NCBI GenBank assembly: GCA_002335055.1
Contig: DDCH01000004.1
Coordinates: forward strand, 344,209-408,208
Direction: 5' to 3'
Source of the DNA: Sulfurimonas sp. UBA2011
GTDB taxonomy: Bacteria > Campylobacterota > Campylobacteria > Campylobacterales > Sulfurimonadaceae
DNA length: 64,000 bases
Made by a program: the position numbers and the translations under genes. The notes below the pieces were generated by a model that ran no database searches, had not been told where the DNA came from, and was given only the letters and a program-made list of their open reading frames with translations. Positions 41,728 through 49,523 of the stretch are shown in pieces; the first letter of the stretch is position 1, and each line of letters starts with the position of its first letter.

Positions 41728-43054
41728 AGATACTCTTTAGTTTAAGGAGCATTGATGCATTTGTATCAAATGCTTTAAGGTTTTTCCCTACTTCAAGTGT
41801 GCTAAATATCGGTCGTCCTATGATAAACCTACCTTCCATGCCATCTTTTTTTGTTTTTACACCCCAAACATTTTGAAAAATTATTGCTTCATTATTATAC
41901 TGACCTACATACAATGCAATATGACCTTGCTTATATACTAATGTTCTAAAAGCAATAGCTTCTTTTTTTATTACTAATCGCTTACCATCAGGGCTAACAC
42001 CTTCAAGGTTAACAACTTTACCTACCTTACTCTGTTTTGAAGAGTTTCTAGGTAACCAAAGTCCAAAAGGTGCATAAAAGTCTCTTAGTGTTGAGGAACA
42101 ATCACGCTGTCCAAAAATACCACCCCAGCCATAATTTGTTTTGCTAATTTCTTTTAAAATCATATTTATATTTTGAGCATTAAACTCTAGTATACCTTTA
42201 TGAACTACACTTTTTTTTATCTTTGATTGTATGTATAGTGGTTTTTTATTTTTATATTTACTGAGTGTTAAAACTGTATAAGTCTCTTCATCTTCGTGCA
42301 CAAGTGGAAGCATCATTCCTATACGAGATTTAAATAAGAACTCGTGTGTCTGTGAATATATAGACACACCCTCTTCTATCATAAAAACCTGCTCAGCTTT
42401 TTGCCAAAGTTTTGTGTACTTTTCATCGATGACTACTATATTTCTACTTTTCACCCAACCAAAAGCAAAACTAGATTCTACAAAAACCCATTTACCATCT
42501 TTTGAGTAATGTGAGAGTATTAAAGGTTGATTTGCTGCGATAGAGCTATTTTGTAGATAATCAAAAGGAAAACCCTCCCCTGCTTTTTTGGGGTCGTGCA
42601 GTACTGGTTTATTTGTGGGAAAGGCTCTAAGGTTTACATTAACAAGAGTGAGTGCTTTTTTATTAACACTTGTATAAAACTCATAATTTGCATTATCTAA
42701 ATTTTTTTGAAAAAATGACTCTTTATGAAGTTGAAGATTTTCCCCATAAGTATTGCCTACCTTATAAGTCGTATGTGCCCATTTTGCATCTACTAAGGCT
42801 ATTGACACCTTATCTAAGTTCCAAACTCTAAAGTATTGTTTTTCAAATTGTTTTTGAGAGAAAGAGGAACTTTTAGCTAAGTTTTTTGTGTAAAAACTTA
42901 CATCTTGGGGAATAGTCTTTAAATCACTTATATACCGAGGTATATACTTTTCTACTTTGACTTCTACTATTTTTATAGGTTCCTCAGTTTGAGTTTTTTT
43001 TACAGCACAAGAGTTAAAAAGACATAATGCACATATAAGGTAAAAAAACTTCAA
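41717..43054 (-). CDS. SH3-domain C40 (NlpC/P60) peptidase lipoprotein
   Basis: A 445-aa lipoprotein (lipobox LFNSC, lipidated C16). Two SH3b-like domains (about 125-215 and 220-290) precede an NlpC/P60 papain-like domain with catalytic Cys in GQRDCSSTLRDFY (about residue 318), His in GHIALYVG (about 383) and a polar third position in FQNVWG. It should cleave peptidoglycan stem peptides in the periplasm. The SH3b1/SH3b2/NLPC order matches the YkfC-like proteins of Campylobacter. Starts 15 nt after the S24 repressor gene on the same strand. Confidence 0.87.
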   Translation of the reverse strand: MKFFYLICALCLFNSCAVKKTQTEEPIKIVEVKVEKYIPRYISDLKTIPQDVSFYTKNLAKSSSFSQKQFEKQYFRVWNLDKVSIALVDAKWAHTTYKVGNTYGENLQLHKESFFQKNLDNANYEFYTSVNKKALTLVNVNLRAFPTNKPVLHDPKKAGEGFPFDYLQNSSIAANQPLILSHYSKDGKWVFVESSFAFGWVKSRNIVVIDEKYTKLWQKAEQVFMIEEGVSIYSQTHEFLFKSRIGMMLPLVHEDEETYTVLTLSKYKNKKPLYIQSKIKKSVVHKGILEFNAQNINMILKEISKTNYGWGGIFGQRDCSSTLRDFYAPFGLWLPRNSSKQSKVGKVVNLEGVSPDGKRLVIKKEAIAFRTLVYKQGHIALYVGQYNNEAIIFQNVWGVKTKKDGMEGRFIIGRPIFSTLEVGKNLKAFDTNASMLLKLKSISTL

Positions 43055-43068
43055 ACTTTCTCCTTTAT

Positions 43069-43728
43069 TTAGTCTACATCTCCAAATCTACTTACAACAC
43101 GACCTAAGACTTCTACATCATTTGGTGAAAGTGTTTGTGTTGAGTAAACTGAGTTATCACTTATCACATCTATCTGACCATCTATTCTAGTTTGAATACG
43201 TTTGATGAAAAGTCCTGCTTCAGTTCTGATAGTAAAAATACCACCACGATTTAAATCTGTCTTACTTCTGTTTATAAATACTATATCATTATAGCTAAAA
43301 GTTGGCTCCATCGAATCGCCAGAGACATTTATCGCTTCAATGTTCTTAAGCTCGCGCTCACCACCTAACATAAACATAAAGTGTTCTGGTATCTCTAACT
43401 CTGCTATCTCTTCGTACTGCTCATCTGCTCCACCACCTGCACTTGCATTTACATCACTCAGGTATTTCACCATATAGAACTTATTTGTCGCTTCTACGAG
43501 TGATTCTGGAGATTGTCCATATAGTAACCAGTTAATAGATATGGCTTTTTTAGCACAAAAATCTAAAAGTTCGGTAAAAGGAATTTTGTCTCGTTTTTTC
43601 ATAGTTGCAAAATTCATCTGAGAGATACCTAAAACATCGGCTACATCTTTGTCAAATACTTTTTTTGATGAGAAGTCAGAAGAGACGATACTTTTAATCT
43701 CTTCTACTATATTTAAAAAGCTATTCAT
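43069..43728 (-). CDS. CI-like S24 repressor (HTH plus LexA-type peptidase)
   Basis: A 219-aa regulator from ATG 43728. N-terminal CI-type helix-turn-helix (VLGISQMNFATMKKRDKIPF, then NWLLYG) and C-terminal S24 peptidase domain with Ser nucleophile in VSGDSMEPTF and Lys in GLFIKRIQ. A cleavage-type Ala-Gly lies between (NASAGGGA). Such proteins self-cleave with RecA to relieve repression. ATG 43728 has AAGGGG 8 nt upstream, and the promoter at 43757-43785 rules out the longer frame from 43785. It is a candidate prophage or stress regulator; no phage genes are near. Confidence 0.85.
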   Translation of the reverse strand: MNSFLNIVEEIKSIVSSDFSSKKVFDKDVADVLGISQMNFATMKKRDKIPFTELLDFCAKKAISINWLLYGQSPESLVEATNKFYMVKYLSDVNASAGGGADEQYEEIAELEIPEHFMFMLGGERELKNIEAINVSGDSMEPTFSYNDIVFINRSKTDLNRGGIFTIRTEAGLFIKRIQTRIDGQIDVISDNSVYSTQTLSPNDVEVLGRVVSRFGDVD

Positions 43729-43756
43729 GTCTAACCCCTTTTTATCAATTTCACAA

Positions 43757-43806
43757 ATTATAATATTATTTGAGACAAATGTCAAAGTTTTTATTGCATT
43801 TTGACA
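43757..43806. promoter_or_regulatory. Divergent promoter and operator region of the S24 repressor
   Basis: On minus, TTGACA (43785-43780), 17 nt and TATAAT (43762-43757) make a full consensus sigma-70 promoter for the repressor. On plus, another TTGACA at 43801-43806 and TATTAT at 43836-43841 face the 27-aa ORF. TGTCAAA (43780-43786) and TTTGACA (43800-43806) form an inverted repeat 13 nt apart, a plausible operator. Confidence 0.6.
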
Positions 43807-43872
43807 TATTTTTTATATTTTATTACAAATTGATGTATTATTCTTCAGATTAAGAGTTAAAAGGGAAAGAAA

Positions 43873-43956
43873 ATGTCAACAATTATTAAAAATGCAGAGA
43901 GTATGTTTGAGAAGCTAGAGTCTAAAATGGAGAGATGGGCAGAGAAAATATTTTAA
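43873..43956 (+). CDS. 27-aa ORF divergent from the S24 repressor
   Basis: A 27-codon ORF with AAGGG Shine-Dalgarno 8 nt upstream. The peptide is an amphipathic helix (STIIKNAESMFEKLESKMER, then WAEKIF). It shares the operator region with the repressor and so is a possible target of it. Too short to assign to a family. Confidence 0.5.
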   Translation: MSTIIKNAESMFEKLESKMERWAEKIF

Positions 43957-44007
43957 GAGCTAACGCTCAATACATGTGAGGCACTAAATGCCAAATCGTA
44001 TAATATT

Positions 44008-44127
44008 TTATTTTTTATTATCTTCTCGCTCTCTTTGAGCTGATTTATTTTTATGGTAACCCGCAAAAATAAATATCATAAATAAAACAAAAAGTGTTAA
44101 AACAATAGTATCAATATATACACCCAA
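44008..44127 (-). CDS. Small single-pass membrane protein with TTG start
   Basis: A 39-aa ORF: hydrophobic helix (IDTIVLTLFVLFMIFIFAGY) with a basic and polar tail (HKNKSAQREREDNKK). TTG at 44127 has AAGG 7 nt upstream, inside the last codons of trmL, so it would be the last gene of the leuD-trmL operon. No ATG is available upstream. Unknown function. Confidence 0.45.
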   Translation of the reverse strand: MGVYIDTIVLTLFVLFMIFIFAGYHKNKSAQREREDNKK

Positions 44128-44129
44128 GA

Positions 44130-44600
44130 CTATGCCTTATTAAAAGTACTATACGTTTGTCTTATAGCATCATAAAGAATGATACCTGTACTAATTGCTA
44201 GATTAAGACTTCTTCCCTCTGATGTCATTGGAATCGTTATATTTCTATCTTTGTAAGTATTTAAAATGTCTTCAGGAATTCCCTTAGTCTCACTTCCAAA
44301 AATTATAAAATCTCCATCTTTGAAATCAGTCTCAAAATATGGTCTATCTGTTTTAGTTGTTGCAAAGTGGGCATTTTCGCCTATCTCGTTACTTGCAAAA
44401 AACTCATCTATAGATTCCCAAACATGTAAGTCTAACTTATCCCAGTAATCAAGACCAGCACGACGTACTGCTTTTTCATCTATGTCAAAACCGATAGGTT
44501 TAATGAGATGAAGAGATGCACCTGCATTTACACAAAGCCTTCCTATCGCACCCGTATTATTTGGAATCTGCGGATTTACTAATACTATATTAAAACTCAT
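44130..44600 (-). CDS. trmL: tRNA (cytidine/uridine-34 2'-O)-methyltransferase TrmL
   Basis: A 156-aa SPOUT methyltransferase that modifies the wobble nucleotide of certain tRNA-Leu isoacceptors. The trefoil-knot motifs are visible: NNTGAIGRLCVNAG, FGSETKGIPEDIL and IPMTSEGRSLNLAISTGI. Full family length. It is 10 nt downstream of purU and follows it in the minus-strand operon. Confidence 0.94.
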   Translation of the reverse strand: MSFNIVLVNPQIPNNTGAIGRLCVNAGASLHLIKPIGFDIDEKAVRRAGLDYWDKLDLHVWESIDEFFASNEIGENAHFATTKTDRPYFETDFKDGDFIIFGSETKGIPEDILNTYKDRNITIPMTSEGRSLNLAISTGIILYDAIRQTYSTFNKA

Positions 44601-44610
44601 GAATTATCCT

Positions 44611-45447
44611 CTAAAAAATTACTGTTTTGTTTTCGTATACAAAAATTCTATCTTCTAATGCTAACTTTAATGCACGTGAGAGTACAACTTTTTCTACATC
44701 ACGACCAGAACGTTGCATATCTTTCCAACCATAAGCATGGTTTACATGGATTACTTCTTGGGCAATGATTGGACCTTCATCAAGATTATTGTTTACAAAG
44801 TGTGCTGTTGCACCAATGATTTTAACACCTCTGTCATACGCTTGTTTATAGGGGTTTGCACCTATAAAGGCAGGTAAAAACGAGTGATGAATATTGATTA
44901 TTTTATCTTGAAACTCTTCAACAAACGCAGGTGTTAATATACGCATATATTTTGCAAGAACAATATAGTCAACATCTTCATAAGAGTTAATACACTCTAT
45001 TATTTTTTGCTCATGAACTTCGCGTTCTAAATCTACATGAGATACAGTCACATAAGGAATATCAAACTTACTCACAAGAGACTCTAATTTATCATAGTTA
45101 GACACTACAGCTAAAATATTTGCTTCGAGTTCTCCTGATTCATGACGAATAAGTATATCACCCAGAGCATGCAGCTCTTTTGTTGCCATAATAATTATGT
45201 TTTTCTTTTTTGGTTCGATTACTTTTACACTAGAATTTTTTGGAAGCACTGCATTTATAGCATCAGTTAAATCTTTTTTATTTACAGCACCTTCAACAAC
45301 AGAACGCATAAAAAACTTGTTACGCTCTTTATCAACAAACTCACTATTAGAAAGAATATTTAAATCATAATTAAAAAAGATACTAGATACCTTATGTACA
45401 AGTCCTTTTTCATCATTTGCATCAATTAGGACTCTATAATGATTCAA
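44611..45447 (-). CDS. purU: Formyltetrahydrofolate deformylase
   Basis: A 278-aa enzyme that hydrolyses 10-formyl-THF to formate and THF. N-terminal ACT domain (about 1-78), then the formyltransferase fold with catalytic motif NIHHSFLPAFIGANPY and ATAHFVNNNLDEGPII. The Asn-His-Asp triad positions are kept. It starts 1 nt after the CiaD-like gene ends (on minus), so they are coupled. The purU-ciaD neighbourhood is also present in Campylobacter jejuni (from memory). Confidence 0.94.
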   Translation of the reverse strand: MNHYRVLIDANDEKGLVHKVSSIFFNYDLNILSNSEFVDKERNKFFMRSVVEGAVNKKDLTDAINAVLPKNSSVKVIEPKKKNIIIMATKELHALGDILIRHESGELEANILAVVSNYDKLESLVSKFDIPYVTVSHVDLEREVHEQKIIECINSYEDVDYIVLAKYMRILTPAFVEEFQDKIINIHHSFLPAFIGANPYKQAYDRGVKIIGATAHFVNNNLDEGPIIAQEVIHVNHAYGWKDMQRSGRDVEKVVLSRALKLALEDRIFVYENKTVIF

Positions 45448-45448
45448 A

Positions 45449-45784
45449 CTAAACTTCCTTCTCTAATTTTTTTACTCTAGTATCAATTGTTGCTAGGGTA
45501 TATTCTAGAAAATTAAGTGTCATATCAACTTTTGCTTCTATGTTAGAGTTATTAGGTGCTTGAAAACCTTCAAAAAGGACTAAAAGCCTTTCTCTAATTG
45601 AGTTTAAGTACATAAGTTCACTCTCTGTAGTGCTTGTCGTTTGTGTTATTACTTGTTCACTTTGAGGCGTTTCTTCAAAAAAATCTTCTTTTTTTGGTGT
45701 TTGTATAAGAGTCCTCTCATCTTCTACACCATGAGTCTCTTCCATTTCTGCCAGTGTTGAGAGTATTACATCTTTTAATTCCAT
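45449..45784 (-). CDS. CiaD-like domain protein
   Basis: A 111-aa acidic protein (from ATG 45784; the frame opens at 45799 with GTG). The C-terminal half, SIRERLLVLFEGF ... EAKVDMTLNFLEYTLATID ... RVKKLEK, matches the conserved end of Campylobacter invasion antigen D as I recall it (ERTLVLFEG, DLTLNFLE). In C. jejuni CiaD is a secreted effector; here, in a probably free-living organism, the domain must have another, perhaps ancestral, role. It lies between a TPR protein and purU, the same order as in C. jejuni. Confidence 0.7.
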   Translation of the reverse strand: MELKDVILSTLAEMEETHGVEDERTLIQTPKKEDFFEETPQSEQVITQTTSTTESELMYLNSIRERLLVLFEGFQAPNNSNIEAKVDMTLNFLEYTLATIDTRVKKLEKEV

Positions 45785-46023
45785 GCTTTTAATAACCACC
45801 TTTCAAACTCGTTAAACTCTACTTCATTTTCCATTTTTAAAAAATAATCTTTCATTTCGTGATTTATATTTAAAAACTTTTTACGCATTCCAGAGAGTCT
45901 TCTAATAGCAATTTTTGCATCACCATTGTTAGGATCTTTTTTTAACACTGCTTTATAAATATCTAATGCTTCTTCTTTAAGACCTTGAAGTTCATAAATA
46001 TTTGCTAAAGTAAGTGTTTGCAT
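45775..46023 (-). CDS. TPR-containing small protein
   Basis: An 82-aa protein with one clear tetratricopeptide unit (LANIYELQGLKEEALDIYKA, then DPNNGDAKIAIRRL). The second half is helical with a conserved look (EFNEFERWLLKAWN). Function unknown; the location between leuB and the CiaD-like gene is conserved in the phylum (from memory). Overlaps the next gene by 10 bp. Confidence 0.7.
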   Translation of the reverse strand: MQTLTLANIYELQGLKEEALDIYKAVLKKDPNNGDAKIAIRRLSGMRKKFLNINHEMKDYFLKMENEVEFNEFERWLLKAWN

Positions 46024-46033
46024 ACTGTTCTAA

Positions 46034-47101
46034 TTATCTTTGTATATAGTTTGCGATAATAGAACCCATCTCGCTTGTTGAACATACTTCTTTAGCATCA
46101 TACTGTGCTAAATCACCAGTTCTATAACCCTCACTTAGAGTCTTTTTAATCGCAGCATCTATCTTATCAGCAGCTTCATTCTCATCAAGAGCATATCTAA
46201 GCATCATAGATGCAGAAGCAATAGTTGCAATTGGATTTGCTATACCTTGACCAGCAATATCTGGTGCAGAACCATGTATTGGCTCATAAACACCAATTTT
46301 CTCACCTACAGATGCAGATGGTAAAAGACCAATAGAACCACAAAGCATAGAAGCTTCATCAGAAAGAATATCACCAAAAATATTTCCAGTAAGCATTACA
46401 TCAAACTGTTTTGGATTTAGAACTAATTGCATTGCAGCATTATCAACATACATATGTGTAAGTTCAACATCAGGATACTCTGCTGATATTTCAGTTACAA
46501 CATCTCTCCAAAGCTGAGAAACATCAAGTACATTTGCCTTATCTATAGAACAAACACGCTTATCACGTGTTTGTGCAATTTTAAAAGCTTGGTGTGCGAT
46601 ACGAACGATTTCACTACGAGTATATACCATAGTGTTCCAGCCTTTATCTTCAGTACGACCCTTAGGCTCACCGAAATAAATACCACCGATTAACTCACGT
46701 ACAACCATAATATCAACACCCTTGATAATCTCAGGCTTTAATGAAGATGCATTAATAAGTTCATCATATACAACTGCCGGGCGTAAGTTAGCATAAACAC
46801 CAAGCTCTTTTCTAAAACGCAGTAGTCCACTCTCAGGACGCTTCTCACGAGGAAGAGAATCCCATTCAGGTCCACCAATAGCACCAAAAAGTACAGCATC
46901 AGAAGCTAAAGACTTTGTAATAGTCTCTTTGGGAAGAGGATCGCCAGTTACATCATAAGCAATACCACCCATAAGTGCTTCATCATAAGAAAAGTGAAAA
47001 CCAGAACATGTAGCAACAGCATCAAGTACTTTAACAGCTTCGTCAATTATCTCAGGGCCAATTCCATCGCCCTTAATAAGTGTAATTTTATATTTTTTCA
47101 T
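46034..47101 (-). CDS. leuB: 3-isopropylmalate dehydrogenase
   Basis: A 355-aa NAD-dependent dehydrogenase of leucine synthesis, acting after isopropylmalate isomerase. Motifs: LIKGDGIGPEI, GAIGGPEWD, RELIGGIYFGEP and the NAD-binding EPIHGSAPDIAGQGIANP. The signature NIFGDILSDEASML is intact. It starts directly at the end of leuD (adjacent, no gap). Confidence 0.96.
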   Translation of the reverse strand: MKKYKITLIKGDGIGPEIIDEAVKVLDAVATCSGFHFSYDEALMGGIAYDVTGDPLPKETITKSLASDAVLFGAIGGPEWDSLPREKRPESGLLRFRKELGVYANLRPAVVYDELINASSLKPEIIKGVDIMVVRELIGGIYFGEPKGRTEDKGWNTMVYTRSEIVRIAHQAFKIAQTRDKRVCSIDKANVLDVSQLWRDVVTEISAEYPDVELTHMYVDNAAMQLVLNPKQFDVMLTGNIFGDILSDEASMLCGSIGLLPSASVGEKIGVYEPIHGSAPDIAGQGIANPIATIASASMMLRYALDENEAADKIDAAIKKTLSEGYRTGDLAQYDAKEVCSTSEMGSIIANYIQR

Positions 47102-47605
47102 CTATTTACCTTTTAGTTCATTCGCTGCAAAGTTCATTAAACCACCTGCATCAATTAATTCTTGCATAAACGCAGGAATTGGTGTGAAGTTATATGTTTT
47201 ACTTGTAGTGTTATTTGTAATAGTTCCAGCATCCATGTTTACTGTTACATCATCACCTTCGTTAATTTCTGCACTCTCTGGAAGTTCAAAAATTGGAAGT
47301 CCCATATTAAATGCATTTCTATAAAAAATTCTTGCGAATGTAGGAGCTATAATAGCAGCAATACCAGCAGCCTTTAGTGCTATTGGTGCATGCTCACGGC
47401 TACTTCCACAACCAAAGTTTTCACCAGCAACAATTAAGTCACCTGAACTCATTTTATTTACAAATTCTGGATCAGAATCTTCCATAACATGCTTTGCTAG
47501 TTCCTCAGGAACTGAAGTATTTAAATATCTTGCCGCAATGATTATGTCTGTATCGATATCTTTACCGAATGTCCAAACTTTTCCGTTTATATTTGCTTTG
47601 CTCAT
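47102..47605 (-). CDS. leuD: 3-isopropylmalate dehydratase small subunit
   Basis: A 167-aa swivelling-domain subunit of isopropylmalate isomerase (archaeal-type short form). Motifs: GKDIDTDIIIAARYL and GENFGCGSSREHAPIAL. It needs LeuC (4Fe-4S large subunit), which is not in the window. First gene of the operon leuD-leuB-TPR-ciaD-purU-trmL. Confidence 0.95.
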   Translation of the reverse strand: MSKANINGKVWTFGKDIDTDIIIAARYLNTSVPEELAKHVMEDSDPEFVNKMSSGDLIVAGENFGCGSSREHAPIALKAAGIAAIIAPTFARIFYRNAFNMGLPIFELPESAEINEGDDVTVNMDAGTITNNTTSKTYNFTPIPAFMQELIDAGGLMNFAANELKGK

Positions 47606-47702
47606 TATAAAATCCTAATATATATTTTATTAAATAATTTTGTGATTATATCCAATTTTTGATTTGAGTTTAATGAAAGTTTTTTTAAGGAGGAATTTAA
47701 GA

Positions 47703-47724
47703 CTTGATATTAAAAAGTATCAAG
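47703..47724. terminator. Hairpin downstream of flgG
   Basis: CTTGATA / TATCAAG, 7-bp stem with an 8-nt loop, just after the flgG stop codon on the minus strand. The U-run is weak, so it may be an attenuating or processing hairpin. Confidence 0.4.
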
Positions 47725-47729
47725 CCTAT

Positions 47730-48530
47730 TTAAAAGTGTTCCTCTCGTTTAAGATTATTTGTTGTTTGGAGCATCTCATCACTGGTTGTGATTACTTTTG
47801 AGTTAGAGTCATAGGCACGTTGCCCTGTGATAAGGTCTGTTAGTTCAACAACTAACTCAACATTTGAGAGCTCAACAAAACCCTGTCTTAGTGTTCCTAA
47901 ACCATCTACACCAGGAATACCTTCTACTGGTTGACCAGAACTATCAGTCTCAAGATAAAGGTTGTCTCCAAGAGCATGAAGTCCTGCTGGGTTGATAAAG
48001 TTAGTAGTTTGAATCTGTCCAATTACGGCCGCTTGAACCTGCCCCGGTTGAATAACAGTAACAGTACCATCAGTACCTATACTAATGTTTGTAGCATCAG
48101 GTGGAACAACGATTTCAGGAATGAGTTTGTACCCATCTGAGTTTACCATAGTACCATTTTGGTCAACTTTTAGTGCACCATTTCGAGAGTAAGTCTCTGT
48201 ACCATCAGGAAGCTCAAACTTAAAGAAACCTCGTCCTGTAATCGCCAAGTCAAATTGATTATCTGTTTGCTTGAGAGAACCTTCTGCAAATATCTTATTG
48301 ATAGCTGTTGCACGGACACCTAAACCCACTTCTATACCTGTAGGACTTTTTGTTACATCTGAAGTGGAAGTACCTGCATATTCTATAACACTGTACATAA
48401 GGTCTGCAAATTCTGCACGAGACTTTTTAAAACCTATTGTATTAACATTAGCTATATTATTTGCCGTAGTATCAATTTGTGTTTGCATTGCTAACATTCC
48501 CGTCGAAGCGGTATAAAGTGATTGCATCAT
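47730..48530 (-). CDS. flgG: Flagellar distal rod protein FlgG
   Basis: A 266-aa distal rod protein. N-terminal rod motif ANNIANVNTIGFKKSRAEF, central D1 region with FFKFELPDGTETYSRNG, and C-terminal LITGQRAYDSNSKVITTSDEM. The length equals E. coli FlgG. It lies 23 nt after the FlgF/FlgG2 gene and shares its sigma-54 promoter. Confidence 0.94.
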   Translation of the reverse strand: MMQSLYTASTGMLAMQTQIDTTANNIANVNTIGFKKSRAEFADLMYSVIEYAGTSTSDVTKSPTGIEVGLGVRATAINKIFAEGSLKQTDNQFDLAITGRGFFKFELPDGTETYSRNGALKVDQNGTMVNSDGYKLIPEIVVPPDATNISIGTDGTVTVIQPGQVQAAVIGQIQTTNFINPAGLHALGDNLYLETDSSGQPVEGIPGVDGLGTLRQGFVELSNVELVVELTDLITGQRAYDSNSKVITTSDEMLQTTNNLKREEHF

Positions 48531-48553
48531 AATATTTTAGTTTCCTTGTTTAC

Positions 48554-49378
48554 TTAAGATTTTCTTGCGAGTTTATCGATTGCATCTTTATTCATATCAT
48601 CCATCTGAGTACTCATCGCTTTTTGATACATTCCCACTAAACGATTTGTTTCTATAAGTTGTGTCATCATTTTTACAGCATTTACATTACTTTTTTCAAG
48701 AAATCCTTGCTGTACAACGCCACTACTCTTAATATCAGTAATATTTTTTATATCACCAAATGAGTATAAACCACTACCCTCTTTTTTAAGTAAAGAGAGG
48801 TCTTTTGGTTGTGCAATTAAAAGTTTTTTATTGGGTGTCAACTTAGTACTATTTGGAATATTTGTCGACATTTGTCCATTTTTATCAGAAACGATAATGT
48901 TATCATCACTTGTAAAACTGATTTTACCTTTTCCCGTTTTTAAATACTCATCTGCTAAGACTTCGTACCCTTGTTTGGTAACAAGAACACCCTCATCATT
49001 TTTTGTAAAACTTCCATCACGAGTAAGTCTTACTCCTAGAGGTGTTTTTACAGCAAAAAATAGACCCTCGCTAGAGAGTGCAAAGTCTAAAGGGTTTGCT
49101 GTATTTTGCATAGTCCCCGTACTATGATTTGTATAAGCATCTACAATTTTTGGTGCTCTTGTCATTGTACGGTTAATAAAAGCAGTACCCTCTTTTGTCT
49201 GATTTGCATTAGGTAAATCATCGCGTTTTTCTTGATAAATATGCATGAAGTCACCTATAACAAGATTATCTTCTTTAAATCCAACTGTATTTACATTTGC
49301 TAAATTATTTGCGATAGTGTCAAGTCTGTTAAACTGTGTCACCATTCCAGCAGCAGCTGCATAGTAGCCTGTTTGCAT
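48554..49378 (-). CDS. flgG2: Flagellar proximal rod protein FlgF/FlgG2
   Basis: A 274-aa rod-like protein with NNLANVNTVGFKEDNLVIG and C-terminal FLEKSNVNAVKMMTQLIETNR. In Campylobacter the paired gene is named flgG2, in other bacteria flgF; the context (upstream of flgG, one transcript) supports this. It is the first gene behind a GG-N10-GC sigma-54 promoter. Confidence 0.85.
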   Translation of the reverse strand: MQTGYYAAAAGMVTQFNRLDTIANNLANVNTVGFKEDNLVIGDFMHIYQEKRDDLPNANQTKEGTAFINRTMTRAPKIVDAYTNHSTGTMQNTANPLDFALSSEGLFFAVKTPLGVRLTRDGSFTKNDEGVLVTKQGYEVLADEYLKTGKGKISFTSDDNIIVSDKNGQMSTNIPNSTKLTPNKKLLIAQPKDLSLLKKEGSGLYSFGDIKNITDIKSSGVVQQGFLEKSNVNAVKMMTQLIETNRLVGMYQKAMSTQMDDMNKDAIDKLARKS

Positions 49379-49415
49379 ATATCACCTTTGTTTTGCTTTG
49401 TATTCAAAATATTTA

Positions 49416-49433
49416 AAGCAAAGAGTGTTCCAA
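49416..49433 (-). promoter_or_regulatory. Sigma-54 (RpoN) promoter for flgG2-flgG
   Basis: On the minus strand TTGGAACACTCTTTGCT has GG (49431-49430) and GC (49419-49418) exactly 10 nt apart, close to the consensus TGGCAC-N5-TTGC. Rod and hook genes in this phylum are RpoN class 2, so both sequence and context agree. Confidence 0.75.
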
Positions 49434-49476
49434 TCTTAATTTAGATAGATTTCAGCATTCGTTAATTTAATTTAGA

Positions 49477-49482
49477 TATAAT
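49477..49482 (+). promoter_or_regulatory. -10 box candidate for rpoD
   Basis: TATAAT in TTTAGATATAATCC, 41 nt before the rpoD start codon; the T-rich tract with a periodic pattern upstream replaces a -35. Confidence 0.5.
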
Positions 49483-49523
49483 CCACCTTTAAAAACACTT
49501 AATTCACTGGAGCATATTCCCAT

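Noticed and set aside
44008..44127. Small membrane ORF as cytochrome oxidase subunit CcoQ
   Set aside because: Only size and one helix agree; no sequence features of CcoQ and no cco genes nearby.
47689..47696. Strong AAGGAGG on plus strand downstream of flgG
   Set aside because: Only a nine-codon frame follows from a TTG, overlapping the flgG hairpin; taken as chance.
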